From JAJYKN01 sp045403145 (lineage in GTDB: Bacteria; Nitrospirota; UBA9217), in the NCBI GenBank assembly GCA_045403145.1, contig JAXIPA010000214.1:1-19336 (forward strand): DNA of 19,336 nt, given 5' to 3'. Shown here piece after piece: positions 7,395-15,093 of this stretch. Within the stretch, counting starts at the first letter, position 1. Every line of letters begins with the position of its first letter. The position numbers and the translations under genes are program-made. The notes under the pieces were generated by a model that did no database searches, was not told the DNA's origin, and saw only the letters and a list, made by a program, of their open reading frames with translations.

Positions 7395-8840
7395 ATGAAA
7401 AAGAAAATTCTTATTGGTTTTGGCTTGCCGCTCGTCATCTTCCTGAGCGGCACCATACTGGCGGTGCTTTACATTACCAGGACGACAGAGCGCATGGACA
7501 AGTTGATCATGCTCCATCAGGTTGAAATCCTGCGTGAAGACCTGATCATCCGCGTACAACAGGTCCAGTCCCACCTCTACCGCGGCAAGATACGGAGCGG
7601 AGGAGATGTGGACATGCTGATCACCCAGCTGCGGGAGATGGACCGGGCGATGGATTCCTGTATGGGGTGCCACCATTCCCCCGAACTTACCCAGGGGCTT
7701 CTGGGCATGCGCGATATGGCCAATGATTACACGACGGCGATCAACCATCTCATTACCGCGTCGGTGAATCCGTCGAGTGTTTCAGAGTTCGAGCGCCGTG
7801 CGCTGGACCTCGGTCAGGAGCTGATCACCATGACCCAGGGTATGGCCTTTACGGCCAATGTCCGTCTGCAGCAGAAGACCCAGGAAACCATGGCCACAAT
7901 CAGGGAGGTCAGAACGGTCCTGTATATTACGCTCTTCCTCGGGTCCTTCCTTGCGGTCCTTACCGCCTATCTCCTGGCAAGGAACCTGGAGCAGCGGCTT
8001 CAGCAACTTGTTGAGGCGACACGGCGCATTTCCCGGGGAGAAATGCAGCATCGCATCGAAATGAACGATGCCCCGGGGAGCGAGTTCGAGGAACTGGGCG
8101 AGGCCTTCAACACGATGACCCGGAACCTTCATCTGTCCCAGCGGCAGCTGGTACAGGGTGCCAAACTGGCGGCCGTCGGAGAGCTGGCCGCCATTATCGC
8201 CCATGAAGTAAACAATCCGCTGACCGGCATTCTCGGCTATACCGGTCTGCTGCTGAAGGCGGACGATATCCCCGCGGACAAGAAGGAGCAGCTGAAAACA
8301 ATAGAACGGGAAACCATCAGGGCCAGGGAAATCCTGAAAAACCTTCTGGATTTTTCCCGGAGGAAACCGCCGCAGCCCGTCAAAACCGATATCTCCGGCC
8401 TCATTCAGGACACGATCCAGCTTGTACAAGGGCGGGCAAGAATGAGCAATGTGGGGATTTCCGCCGCCTGCCCGAGCGGCCTCCCTCCTGTGGCCGTGGA
8501 CGCCGAAGAAATGAAGCAGGTGTTCGTGAACCTGATCGACAATGCGTTTATTGCCATGCCCAAGGGAGGGACCCTCACGATCCGCTGCATGCAAGGCCTG
8601 GGTCTTACCGGCGAAGAGGTCGTAGCCGTGGAGTTTGCCGATAGCGGCAAAGGCATTCCGGCAGAGCATCTGGATAAAATTTTTGATCCTTTTTTTACGA
8701 CTCGTCCGGACGGCAACGGAACGGGTCTGGAAATGTCGATCAGCTACATGGTTGTTCAGAATCACGGTGGCCGTATCGAGGTGGAAAGCAAAGTCAGTGA
8801 GGGGACGACGTTCCGGGTAATTCTGCCGGTGCAGCGCTAA
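7395..8840 (+). CDS. Membrane histidine kinase with a periplasmic c-type haem-binding (CXXCH) sensor domain
   Basis: This 481-residue sensor kinase has an N-terminal transmembrane helix (about 5-27), a mostly helical periplasmic domain (28-173) with a CMGCH motif at residues 89-93, a second helix (about 174-195), HAMP (196-248), a phospho-acceptor domain with H270 in IAHEVNNPL, and an ATPase domain (N-box FVNLIDNAFIAM 377-388, DSGKGI 416-421, FDPFFTT 430-436). CXXCH on the periplasmic side is the standard covalent attachment site for haem c, so a redox or gas sensor is likely. The G2 box reads NGTGLEMS rather than GTGLGLS. The start has only a weak GGGA upstream. The transmitter is closely similar to that of the preceding kinase, suggesting duplication. 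The haem is predicted, not shown; the distal ligand is unknown (H94, several Met and His are nearby). Confidence 0.92.
   Translation: MKKKILIGFGLPLVIFLSGTILAVLYITRTTERMDKLIMLHQVEILREDLIIRVQQVQSHLYRGKIRSGGDVDMLITQLREMDRAMDSCMGCHHSPELTQGLLGMRDMANDYTTAINHLITASVNPSSVSEFERRALDLGQELITMTQGMAFTANVRLQQKTQETMATIREVRTVLYITLFLGSFLAVLTAYLLARNLEQRLQQLVEATRRISRGEMQHRIEMNDAPGSEFEELGEAFNTMTRNLHLSQRQLVQGAKLAAVGELAAIIAHEVNNPLTGILGYTGLLLKADDIPADKKEQLKTIERETIRAREILKNLLDFSRRKPPQPVKTDISGLIQDTIQLVQGRARMSNVGISAACPSGLPPVAVDAEEMKQVFVNLIDNAFIAMPKGGTLTIRCMQGLGLTGEEVVAVEFADSGKGIPAEHLDKIFDPFFTTRPDGNGTGLEMSISYMVVQNHGGRIEVESKVSEGTTFRVILPVQR
7659..7673 (+). other. CXXCH haem c attachment motif within the sensor kinase
   Basis: The codons for C89-M90-G91-C92-H93 give the canonical c-type cytochrome attachment signature, and a second histidine (H94) follows. 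It falls in the loop region after residue 80 of a predicted helical periplasmic domain. The topology (one helix before, one after) places it outside the cytoplasm, where cytochrome c maturation acts. Confidence 0.75.
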
Positions 8841-8841
8841 A

Positions 8842-8919
8842 AGACGAGTTAAGAATCGTCTCAAGTATATAGTCTCGAGTTGACGATAAACCCGAAGCAG
8901 GAGGGTTGAAACTCGAGAC
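8842..8919 (+). promoter_or_regulatory. Two stem-loops in the leader of the HD-GYP regulator gene
   Basis: A first hairpin AGACGA (8842-8847) / TCGTCT (8856-8861) starts 1 base after the haem kinase stop. A larger one has a perfect 10-bp outer stem GTCTCGAGTT (8872-8881) / AACTCGAGAC (8910-8919) and an inner stem AACCC (8889-8893) / GGGTT (8903-8907). It ends 8 bases before the Shine-Dalgarno AAGGAG (8927-8932). No T-run follows either stem, so they are not typical terminators. A role in mRNA processing, differential expression or protein binding is possible. The sequence does not match a c-di-GMP riboswitch consensus as far as can be judged by eye. Confidence 0.5.
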
Positions 8920-8937
8920 AGAACTGAAGGAGAGTCA

Positions 8938-10470
8938 ATGGCCGGTGAGAAGATTCTCGTCGTCGATGACGAGGGCATGATCAGAGACCTCTGCTACCAT
9001 ATTTTGTCCTCTGAGGGGTATCAGGTGACCACGGTTCCGAACGGGAACGCCGCGTTGGAGGAGTTGGACCGCGTACCGACGGACCTGCTGGTGACTGACA
9101 TCCAAATGCCCGGCATAGACGGGCTGGAGCTCTTCGAACGGGTCAAGGAGCGGAACCATGATCTGGTGACGATCTTCATTACGGGACACGGCACCCTCGA
9201 TACGGCGATCGAGTCTCTCATGCGGGGTGTGGACGGCTTTGTCCTTAAACCCTTCACCCAGGAAGAGCTTCTCGGCGCCGTGGACCGCGCCATCAGCGGC
9301 AGCCGTCTCAAGAAGGAAAACATCAGGCTTAAGGCGCTGATTCCATTATTCGAGATCAGCAAACTACTCGTGACCGAGATCGACCTAGCCCACCTTTTCA
9401 AGATCATCACCGAAGTGCTGGTGCAGGAATTTGCCGTGGACCGCGTTTCCCTGATGCTGATGGACGAGACAAGCGACACACTCCAGATCCGCGCCTCACA
9501 CGGTTTGCCGGCGGACACGGCCCTGAAGGCCCGGCGCAGGATGGGAGAGGGCATTGCCGGACTGGTGCTCAGGCACAGGAAACCACTGATCATTTCAGCA
9601 GGGAAACACCCGGATCGGGAAGTGATGGACGCCATCAATCTTGAGAACATGCCCGCATCGTCCATGTCAGTGCCGCTCATCGGCAAAAACAAGCTTTTCG
9701 GCGTGTTGAACGTGAGTAAGTTCGCGGGCCCGCCATTTACAACGAGCGACCTTCAGGTTGTGCTGATCCTGTCGAGCCAGGTTGTTACGGCCATGGAAAA
9801 TGCATCGCTCTATGAAGACCTGCGGGAGAGCTACCTTCGGACGGTCCAGGCCCTCGTGGCCGCTGTCGAGGCAAAGGACCCCTACACGCGATGGCATTCC
9901 ACAAACGTCGCGAAATATGCGGTTGCCGTCGCGCGCGACATAGGAATGAACCCCGCTCAGCTCGAGGAGCTCCATATTGCGTCCATCCTCCATGACGTGG
10001 GCAAGATCGGCATCAGCGAACTAATCATCGGCAAGCCGGGGCGACTGAGCCGCGAGGAGTTCGCCATCATGAAGGACCATCCGGCTCATGGGCTCAGGAT
10101 CCTCGAACCCATCGGTTTTTCTCCCGCCATCACGAGTGCGATCTATCAGCACCATGAACGTTTTGACGGGGAAGGCTACCCGCAGGGGCTCGCCGGCGAT
10201 CAGATTTCGCTCGCGGCGCGCATCCTGAATGTCGCCGACACGATTGATGCCATGGTTTCCGAACGGCCCTACCGCGGTATTATTTCGAGCCGGGAGGTCC
10301 TCCAGGAACTGGAGCGGGAATCGGGGCGGCAGTTCGACCCGCGGGCGGCGGAATCAGCCCGGCGGCTCATCGAAAAAGGACTTCTGAAACTCGGCCAGCA
10401 GCCCTATTACAAACACCTGGCCGCAGAGGACAAGACGGAAAGAGATGGCGAAGAAACAGCAGAGCAGTAG
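8938..10470 (+). CDS. Response regulator with GAF and HD-GYP domains (predicted c-di-GMP phosphodiesterase)
   Basis: The product has 510 residues. The receiver domain (about 4-120) has acidic residues D10 and D11, phospho-acceptor D54 in TDIQMPG, T82 and K104. A GAF domain follows (about 135-292), then an HD-GYP domain (about 298-490). The HD pair is H352-D353 in SILHDVGKIG, and the GYP signature is complete: HHERFDGEGYPQGL at 405-418. HD-GYP proteins with these residues hydrolyse c-di-GMP, so phosphorylation likely tunes second-messenger level in the cytoplasm. The GAF domain resembles that of the first kinase, down to the ENASLYEDL-type exit. The gene follows two orphan-type membrane kinases and overlaps the next kinase gene by 26 bp, so it could receive signals from more than one partner. 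The ATG has AAGGAG at proper distance. Confidence 0.94.
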   Translation: MAGEKILVVDDEGMIRDLCYHILSSEGYQVTTVPNGNAALEELDRVPTDLLVTDIQMPGIDGLELFERVKERNHDLVTIFITGHGTLDTAIESLMRGVDGFVLKPFTQEELLGAVDRAISGSRLKKENIRLKALIPLFEISKLLVTEIDLAHLFKIITEVLVQEFAVDRVSLMLMDETSDTLQIRASHGLPADTALKARRRMGEGIAGLVLRHRKPLIISAGKHPDREVMDAINLENMPASSMSVPLIGKNKLFGVLNVSKFAGPPFTTSDLQVVLILSSQVVTAMENASLYEDLRESYLRTVQALVAAVEAKDPYTRWHSTNVAKYAVAVARDIGMNPAQLEELHIASILHDVGKIGISELIIGKPGRLSREEFAIMKDHPAHGLRILEPIGFSPAITSAIYQHHERFDGEGYPQGLAGDQISLAARILNVADTIDAMVSERPYRGIISSREVLQELERESGRQFDPRAAESARRLIEKGLLKLGQQPYYKHLAAEDKTERDGEETAEQ

Positions 10471-12064
10471 TACGGGATTTGCATTCGTCCCTCCCGTGCG
10501 GCAGAAGGCGGCAGGCGGCGTGCGCTCACCGGGGAGCGACAGCGAACAGCCGAGCACGCCATTCAAGACCTGCGCCGACCCTGAAAAGGGACGAGATGAT
10601 GTACTGCATCACCTCGGCAGCCTCGTGGACAGCATCACGACGGGAATCATTTCCCTCGATGGCGAAGGGCGGATCAGGATATTCAATGCCGCGGCGGAGA
10701 ATCTGTTCGGCCTGCCGCGCGTGATGGTGATCGGCAGGCAGATGAATGAGATCGGCCGCATCATGGGGTTCGACGATCATTCTCTTCGCGCGCTGTGGGA
10801 GCGCCTTTCCGATGCGGTTTGGGCCGCGGGCGCCGCGCTCGACCTCGAATACGATCTGGTCCTGAAGAAAGGACAGCGGCAGGTGATGAGCTACAGCGTG
10901 TATCCCCTCGGCCGGATGGCCTGGACGGTCGGCAACGGCGTGGTGATCATGCTTGAGGATATTACGCGGAAAAAAGAGATGGAAGACCAGATCTCCGACG
11001 CCCGCAAGCGGCTGCTTTCCGTGTTCGACGGGATCACGGACGGCATCCAGGTTGTGGACAGCGATTTTCGCATTACCGCCGTGAACAAGTCGATGACTAC
11101 GCTCCTCGCCCGGGTCATCACGACCGGCGCGCACTGCTACGAAGCTTGCGCCTTCGGCGCAAAGATCTGCACCGACTGTCCCGCCGAGGAGACGTTCCGG
11201 ACGGGACAGCCGGCGTCCATCACCAAAAAGCTCCTGCAAACGGCCTCGGACGGTCCGGATGAACGGGTCGCGGAGATCAGCACGTTTCCTCTGCTGGACC
11301 GCGGCAACCGCGTGGTCCAGGTGGTGGAATACATCAAGGACGTTACGGATAAAGTGAGGCTCGCGGAGCGGCTTGAGCAGTCTCGCAGGCTCGCGGAACT
11401 CGGTGAAATGGCTGCCCGTGTCGCCCATGAAGTGCGGAACCCGTTGAACGCCATCATCGGCGCGGCGCACTACCTCTCCACGGAACATGCCGGAGACGAG
11501 ACGCTTCAGAAATTCACGATGCTCATCAAGAGGCAGGCGATCAGGGTCGACCAGGTGGCTTCCGACCTCCTGTATGTGTCCAAGCCTCCGCGCACGCGGC
11601 TGACATCAGTGCAGGTGAACGCGGTCCTGGACCAGTCGCTCGATTCTCTCAGCGAACGGCTGCGGGACCAGAATATCGGCGTGGTCCGGGAGTTGACGCC
11701 GGACATCCCCTCCATCAAGGCCGATGAGCTGCAGATCGAGCAGGCGCTCCAGAATATTCTCCGGAACGCCGTCGAGGCAATGTCCAAGGGAGGGTCGCTG
11801 AAAATTTCCACGGCCTCAGCACCGGGACGCGGGGGGGTGGAAATCCGCATTCAGGATACAGGACAGGGGATCCCGGCGCAGGACCGGAAGCGGATTTTTC
11901 AGTCCTTCTTTACCACCAAGATGAAAGGCACGGGCCTGGGCTTGACCATTGTGCAACGCGTGCTCAAGAACCACGGCGGTGAAATCATCATGCAACACCC
12001 TGAAGCCGGCGGCACGCTTGTCCTGGTGCGGCTCCCCCTGGACTGCGAGGCCGGTTCCGAATGA
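10445..12064 (+). CDS. Soluble PAS-PAS sensor histidine kinase with a four-cysteine motif
   Basis: This 539-residue kinase has no transmembrane helix, so it should be cytoplasmic. After a polar N-terminal tail (1-50) come two PAS domains (about 55-175 and 188-302), a phospho-acceptor domain with H328 in VAHEVRNPLNAI, and an ATPase domain (NILRNAVEAM 437-446, DTGQGI 471-476, FQSFFTTK 485-492, GTGLGLTI 495-502). The second PAS domain contains HCYEACAFGAKICTDCP with C231, C235, C242 and C245. Similar CY...CxxCP segments occur in other PAS kinases and may bind a metal or cluster. The gene starts inside the HD-GYP regulator gene and its stop overlaps the NtrC-type gene (ATGA), which marks kinase and activator as a likely cognate pair, in the style of NtrB-NtrC. 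Confidence 0.93.
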   Translation: MAKKQQSSSTGFAFVPPVRQKAAGGVRSPGSDSEQPSTPFKTCADPEKGRDDVLHHLGSLVDSITTGIISLDGEGRIRIFNAAAENLFGLPRVMVIGRQMNEIGRIMGFDDHSLRALWERLSDAVWAAGAALDLEYDLVLKKGQRQVMSYSVYPLGRMAWTVGNGVVIMLEDITRKKEMEDQISDARKRLLSVFDGITDGIQVVDSDFRITAVNKSMTTLLARVITTGAHCYEACAFGAKICTDCPAEETFRTGQPASITKKLLQTASDGPDERVAEISTFPLLDRGNRVVQVVEYIKDVTDKVRLAERLEQSRRLAELGEMAARVAHEVRNPLNAIIGAAHYLSTEHAGDETLQKFTMLIKRQAIRVDQVASDLLYVSKPPRTRLTSVQVNAVLDQSLDSLSERLRDQNIGVVRELTPDIPSIKADELQIEQALQNILRNAVEAMSKGGSLKISTASAPGRGGVEIRIQDTGQGIPAQDRKRIFQSFFTTKMKGTGLGLTIVQRVLKNHGGEIIMQHPEAGGTLVLVRLPLDCEAGSE

Positions 12065-13461
12065 AAGGTTCTCTCCTCATAATCGATGACGAGCCCGATA
12101 TCCTGCTCGTGATGTCAGCCAATCTCAAGAGAGAGGGCTACGAGGTCGAGACCGCTGCGGACGGCGTTGAGGCGCTCCGCAGGCTGGAAGGGCGGGATTT
12201 CGACGCCGTCATCGTGGATCATCAGATGCCGCGTCTTACGGGCATGGAATTCCTCGAGCAGCTGCGGGTTCTCCCCGGTCCGGACAGAAACGATATTCCG
12301 GTGATCGTCGTGACCGCCTACGGCACCATCGAAATGGCCGTCAAGGCAATGCGGGACGGCGCGTACAGCTACCTGACCAAGCCCCTCCAGTACGAAGACC
12401 TGAGCCTGCAGGTCAAGAACGCCGTTGAACGGCGCAAACTCTCGCGTGAGGTCGAAAATCTTCGTCATGAAGTGAAAGAGCGTTACCAGTTCGGCAATAT
12501 TCTCGGCCGGAATCCACAGATGCGGGAGATATTCCACCTCATCCGCACCGTTGCCGAGACCGACGCAACCGTCCTGATCCACGGGGAAAGCGGAACCGGC
12601 AAGGAACTCATCGCGCGGGCCATTCATTACAACAGCCGGCGAAAGGACCGGCCTTTTGTGGTCGTAAGCTGCTCGGCCCTGCCTGAGACGCTGCTGGAGA
12701 GTGAGCTCTTCGGCCATGAGAAAGGGGCCTTCACCGGCGCCATCCGGCAGCGGATCGGAAGGTTCGAGATGGCCGATGGGGGCACGGTGTTTCTTGACGA
12801 GATCGGCGAGATGTCCATGCCGGTGCAGTTGAAGCTCCTCCGCGTGCTCCAGGAGCGCGAGTTCGAGCGCGTGGGCGGGAACCACACCGTCAAGGTGGAT
12901 GTTCGGGTCATTGCGGCCACGCACAAGGACCTCCACCGCGCCATGAGTGAGCGCCTTTTCCGGGAAGATCTGTTTTACCGGTTGAACGTGGTGCCCCTCA
13001 AGCTCCCGCCGCTCCGCGAACGGCTCGACGATGTGCCGTTCCTATCGGCGCATTTTCTGAAAAAATACAGCGAAAAAAATCAGAAGCAGATCACGTCTCT
13101 CTCGCCCGAGGCGCTCTCCGCCCTTGTCCGGTACTCCTACCCTGGCAATGTGCGTGAGCTGGAAAACATCATCGAGCGGGCCGTGATCATGGAAAAGGGC
13201 GATGCCCTGAGCAGGATCGACCTCAGGCGGGCCGGTGCGGGCGGTAGATTCGACGCCCCCTTCTGGACGGGGAGCGACCCGCTGCCTTTCCGGAAAACGA
13301 AGATCGAGGTCGTCGAGCGGTTCGAGAAGGAGTATTTTTCCCAGCTCCTCCGGATGTTCAGCGGAAACATGAGCAGGGCCGCCCGGCATGCCGGCATCAA
13401 CATCAAGAACCTCCACGAAAAGATGGCGCGGTATGGTCTGAAGAAGGAAGACTTCAAATAG
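12061..13461 (+). CDS. NtrC-family sigma-54-dependent response regulator
   Basis: The product has 466 residues. The receiver domain (about 4-122) has D9, D10, phospho-acceptor D53 in VDHQMP, T85 and K107. The AAA+ domain (about 145-385) has Walker A GESGTGKE (175-182), the sigma-54-contacting GAFTGA loop (222-227), Walker B GGTVFLDEIGEM (240-251) and the VRVIAATHKDL sensor segment. A Fis-type helix-turn-helix lies at the C-terminus (about 418-462; NMSRAARHAGINIKNLHEKMARYGL). All residues needed to activate RNA polymerase with sigma-54 are present. Translation is coupled to the preceding kinase by a 4-bp ATGA overlap. The next gene downstream is a porin, a possible target. It is a standard full-length family member. 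Confidence 0.96.
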   Translation: MKGSLLIIDDEPDILLVMSANLKREGYEVETAADGVEALRRLEGRDFDAVIVDHQMPRLTGMEFLEQLRVLPGPDRNDIPVIVVTAYGTIEMAVKAMRDGAYSYLTKPLQYEDLSLQVKNAVERRKLSREVENLRHEVKERYQFGNILGRNPQMREIFHLIRTVAETDATVLIHGESGTGKELIARAIHYNSRRKDRPFVVVSCSALPETLLESELFGHEKGAFTGAIRQRIGRFEMADGGTVFLDEIGEMSMPVQLKLLRVLQEREFERVGGNHTVKVDVRVIAATHKDLHRAMSERLFREDLFYRLNVVPLKLPPLRERLDDVPFLSAHFLKKYSEKNQKQITSLSPEALSALVRYSYPGNVRELENIIERAVIMEKGDALSRIDLRRAGAGGRFDAPFWTGSDPLPFRKTKIEVVERFEKEYFSQLLRMFSGNMSRAARHAGINIKNLHEKMARYGLKKEDFK

Positions 13462-13500
13462 CGCCCACGGAGCAGGCGTCTGAATGAGGCAGACGGGCGC
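13461..13500 (+). other. Strong hairpin at the end of the signalling block
   Basis: CGTCTG (13477-13482) pairs with CAGACG (13490-13495) around a 7-nt loop, and GCGCCC at 13461-13466 can close it with GGGCGC at 13495-13500 (sharing one base). It begins at the stop codon of the NtrC-type gene. No T-run follows, so it is not a clear intrinsic terminator; it may protect the 3' end of the mRNA. Confidence 0.4.
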
Positions 13501-13507
13501 CGGCCGG

Positions 13508-13633
13508 CGGTTCCCGCATTGCCGCTATGAATGAATTTTATGGCGGTATTAATTAAATTATGGAAATTTAGATTTGAAATTCCGCCTGTTTTTTGATACA
13601 GTTCGCGCGTAGTGCAAGAGGAAACCTGTTTGC
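13508..13633 (+). promoter_or_regulatory. Weak sigma-54-like sites upstream of the first porin gene
   Basis: Two places keep the GG-N10-GC core of sigma-54 promoters: CGG-TTCCCGCATT-GC (13508-13522, with TTGC at the -12 element) and GG-AAACCTGTTT-GC (13620-13633, again TTGC). Neither has the full TGGCAC -24 element. They were looked for because an NtrC-type activator lies directly upstream. GG-N10-GC occurs by chance fairly often, so this is a low-confidence candidate. Confidence 0.2.
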
Positions 13634-13642
13634 GGAACAGAA

Positions 13643-13669
13643 GCTCTCACCATGAGGAGAGCATATTTT
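13643..13669 (+). promoter_or_regulatory. Leader hairpin with T-run before the first porin gene
   Basis: GCTCTC (13643-13648) and GAGAGC (13657-13662) form a perfect 6-bp stem with an 8-nt loop, followed by ATATTTTT. It resembles a weak terminator or attenuator and ends just before the Shine-Dalgarno GAAGGGGG (13671-13678) of the porin gene. An alternative stem CTCA-CCA-TGAG lies within it. A less regular stem with GGCGG/CCGCC and a T6 run lies further upstream at 13542-13594. Confidence 0.4.
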
Positions 13670-13682
13670 TGAAGGGGGTATT

Positions 13683-15062
13683 ATGGAGAAAAAAACAGTG
13701 GGAAAAGTTGTAATCGTGATGGCGGCGTTCCTGATGCTGGCCACCGCGGCTTACGCAGAGATCACGAACACCAGCGGTCTCTACTTCAGGCTCAGGCAGG
13801 AGACATGGGACAACATTTTCGACATGAACAAGTCCGATGTTTCAAGTCCAACCCCACCGGCGCGGCCGGATGAGACGTACTGGCGTCTCAAAACATCGGT
13901 CTGGGACAAGCTGGACTTCGACAAGCAGTACGGCCTCTTCGCCAAGATAACGAATGAGGCGAGGTACTTCATGACCTCGAATACCGCGGCCCAGGTCGGC
14001 CTGGTCGGCGACGAGTTCCTGTTCGACAATCTCTACCTTTACGCCAAGAAACCCGCCGGGATTCCCGTTGATCTTACCATCGGTCGTCAGGATTTCCTCG
14101 GCACCTACGGTGAAGGCTTTCTGATCATGGACGGAACGCCGCTTGACGGCTCGCGGACCTTCTATTTCAATGCCGCGAGGGCCCTCGTGACGGTCAATGA
14201 CCGGTATAATGTCGACCTGGCGTATATCTTCACGCAGGAAAACGACGGCGCTCTCCCTTCGTACAGCTATTATAAGCAGCAGACATTCGGTTTCGAGAAA
14301 CGGCCCCTCAATTCCTACGATGAGAAGGCAGCCGTGGTCTACGCACGCGGCAAGGTTACGGACAACGTGACCGTTGAGCCCTACTATATCTGGAAGGAAG
14401 AAGCGACTCCCACTTCGAGGCCCACGACCTCGAACCCGGCTCTGCGGTTGAACACCTACGGCGTCCGCGCGGTGGTCGGCTTTGGCGAGGGCTGGAAGGC
14501 CCGCGCCGAGTATGCACTGCAGTCTGGCGAGTACAACGACGCCGCCTCGACGAAACGCGAAGGCAGCGGCGGGTATGCCTATATCGGCCGCTCGTACGAT
14601 AAAGTAGCCATGAAACCCTCATGGGACCTGGGCTACATCACCATGTCCGGTGACGATCAGTCGACTACAAACAAAAATGAGGGCTGGGACCCGCTTTTCT
14701 CGCGTTATCCGCAGATCAGCGAACTGTACGCGCTCACGCTGGCAACGGAAACCGGCATCCCCGCCTACTGGTCGAACATAAAAATATACCGCGCTCTGGT
14801 CAGGATCAACCCGACCGAGGAAACAAGGCTTGAGCTGTCCTACAATATCCTGCAGGCGGACAAGACATTCGCTGCCGGCGCCCTGTTCTCGGGGACCGAC
14901 AAGGACCGCGGCCAGCTCGTCACCGCGAAGCTGTACCGCAAATTCTCGCCCACCCTCGACGGCTATGTGACGATCGAGCAGTTCCTGCCCGGCGACTTCT
15001 ACGCTGCGACAAACCAGTTTGACGCCCAGTTTGTGCGCTGGGAGCTGCAGTGGAAGATATGA
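13683..15062 (+). CDS. Outer-membrane beta-barrel protein, alginate-export-like porin
   Basis: The 459-residue product has a signal peptide with basic start (MEKKTVGK), hydrophobic core and a likely cleavage after ATAAYA (residue 25). The mature part is rich in alternating aromatic and polar strands (for example GLYFRLRQETWDN, YWRLKTSVWDKLDF, VTVEPYYIWKEE) and ends in FVRWELQWKI, as expected for a barrel in the outer membrane. The TIGRQDFLGTYGEGFLIMDGTPLDGSRTF segment and overall length resemble the alginate-export (AlgE-like) porin family, whose members are often not involved in alginate. The substrate is unknown. The Shine-Dalgarno is strong, the next terminator follows at once, and there is no partner gene in the same unit. 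It may be a target of the NtrC-type regulator just upstream. Confidence 0.8.
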   Translation: MEKKTVGKVVIVMAAFLMLATAAYAEITNTSGLYFRLRQETWDNIFDMNKSDVSSPTPPARPDETYWRLKTSVWDKLDFDKQYGLFAKITNEARYFMTSNTAAQVGLVGDEFLFDNLYLYAKKPAGIPVDLTIGRQDFLGTYGEGFLIMDGTPLDGSRTFYFNAARALVTVNDRYNVDLAYIFTQENDGALPSYSYYKQQTFGFEKRPLNSYDEKAAVVYARGKVTDNVTVEPYYIWKEEATPTSRPTTSNPALRLNTYGVRAVVGFGEGWKARAEYALQSGEYNDAASTKREGSGGYAYIGRSYDKVAMKPSWDLGYITMSGDDQSTTNKNEGWDPLFSRYPQISELYALTLATETGIPAYWSNIKIYRALVRINPTEETRLELSYNILQADKTFAAGALFSGTDKDRGQLVTAKLYRKFSPTLDGYVTIEQFLPGDFYAATNQFDAQFVRWELQWKI

Positions 15063-15093
15063 TTTAACAAACAGCGATTTTCAGTTGAACGAC

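Noticed and set aside
8841..8937. c-di-GMP riboswitch before the HD-GYP gene
   Set aside because: Stems are present, but I could not see the conserved GEMM core segments. Only a covariance-model search could settle it.
7782..8978. A 398-codon open frame on the - strand across the haem kinase gene
   Set aside because: It mirrors a kinase with intact H, N, G1 and F boxes on the other strand. Its translation shows no recognisable domain.
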